Source: an uncultured Bacilli bacterium (GTDB lineage Bacteria; Bacillota_I; Bacilli_A; RF39; UBA660). From it: DNA of 41,855 bases. A model generated the notes under the pieces. The model saw nothing but the letters and a program-made list of their open reading frames with translations, did not search any database and was not told the origin of the DNA. The translations under genes were made by a program, and so were the position numbers. The stretch is from contig CALVVB010000005.1 of NCBI GenBank assembly GCA_944363735.1, positions 1-41,855 of the forward strand, in the 5' to 3' direction. This document shows positions 41,763-41,855 of the stretch, piece after piece. Each line of letters opens with the position of its first letter. Position 1 is the stretch's first letter.

Positions 41763-41779
41763 AGTTTCATAAACTCTAT
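41759..41779 (+). terminator. Hairpin at the end of RNase J
   Basis: ATAGAGTTT / AAACTCTAT, a 9-bp stem with a 3-base loop overlapping the stop codon. There is no T run, so it is weak. Confidence 0.4.
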
Positions 41780-41791
41780 TGGTTGTATTAT

Positions 41792-41832
41792 AAATAGTGT
41801 TGGTGAAGAAAATCACTGGCACTATTTTATTT
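41792..41832 (+). terminator. Probable terminator downstream of RNase J
   Basis: AAATAGTGTTGGTGA pairs with TCACTGGCACTATTT (15 bp including G-U pairs, 6-base loop) and is followed by TATTT. It is more convincing than the hairpin at 41759. Confidence 0.55.
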
Positions 41833-41855
41833 AGCAAAAAAAGACATGTAATCTG

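Noticed and set aside
1-41855. A CRISPR array or a recognised toxin-antitoxin locus
   Set aside because: No regularly spaced repeats were seen, and no recognised toxin/antitoxin pair; the five-codon frame in the minus-strand small RNA is too short to support a type I toxin.

Overview
The window is about 42 kb of very AT-rich DNA from a low-GC Bacillota-type bacterium. TGA is read as stop (for example at 38220), so this is not the Mycoplasma code. There is a MurE ligase, several wall hydrolases, RNase J, a T-box leader and an L13-type leader. The ribonucleotide reductase genes present are of the oxygen-sensitive class III type (NrdD/NrdG). Together this suggests an anaerobic, walled, probably gut-associated lineage near Erysipelotrichia/RF39-type Bacilli. 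The placement is inference; no rRNA or tRNA gene was found.

Layout. Positions 1-400 hold insertion-sequence debris: the start of an IS256-type element and a decayed IS3-type transposase. From 411 to about 15.3 kb nearly everything is on the minus strand: a membrane-anchored unknown protein, an ABC-F ATPase, a degenerate nuclease-fold protein, a Ca2+ P-type ATPase, a glucosaminidase, Tex, a 3D-domain protein, a MurE-type ligase, and a type-2 IleRS behind a T-box. At 15.3-15.8 kb is a pseudogene. From 15.8 to 21.2 kb is a dNTP-supply cluster (nrdD, nrdG, an unknown gene, dut, a DUF1292 gene, a coiled-coil gene). Divergent from nrdD at 21.5 kb is a large NrdD-like protein with no radical or zinc domain.

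From 23.5 to 30.7 kb are an Abi_2/HEPN gene overlapping an HtrA protease, a zinc phospholipase C-like protein, a divergent SpoIID-like protein, and a DUF3006 / secreted metallo-beta-lactamase / amidase cluster. From 30.7 to 33.1 kb the DNA has been reshaped by deletions: a LemA::DUF2207 remnant and an aldo-keto reductase::flavodoxin chimera, the latter still behind a 19-bp-spacer MerR promoter. From 33.1 to 37.6 kb are MerR, a GltD-like oxidoreductase, a ZIP transporter, an isolated holin/endolysin pair and TraX. At 38.0-38.2 kb two convergent small RNA genes, each with its own promoter and terminator, lie beside a DUF3800 gene. The end of the window is rpsI-rplM with a pseudoknot leader, divergent from RNase J.

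Recurring theme: several proteins keep a recognisable enzyme fold but have lost catalytic motifs (the NrdD-like, SpoIID-like and nuclease-like proteins, and half of the ABC-F protein), and several genes are visibly decaying or fused. The best candidates for something undescribed are the radical-less NrdD paralogue divergent from nrdD and the pair of small RNAs at 38.0-38.2 kb. The best functional prediction is the GLHH signature in IleRS, a form linked to strong mupirocin resistance.
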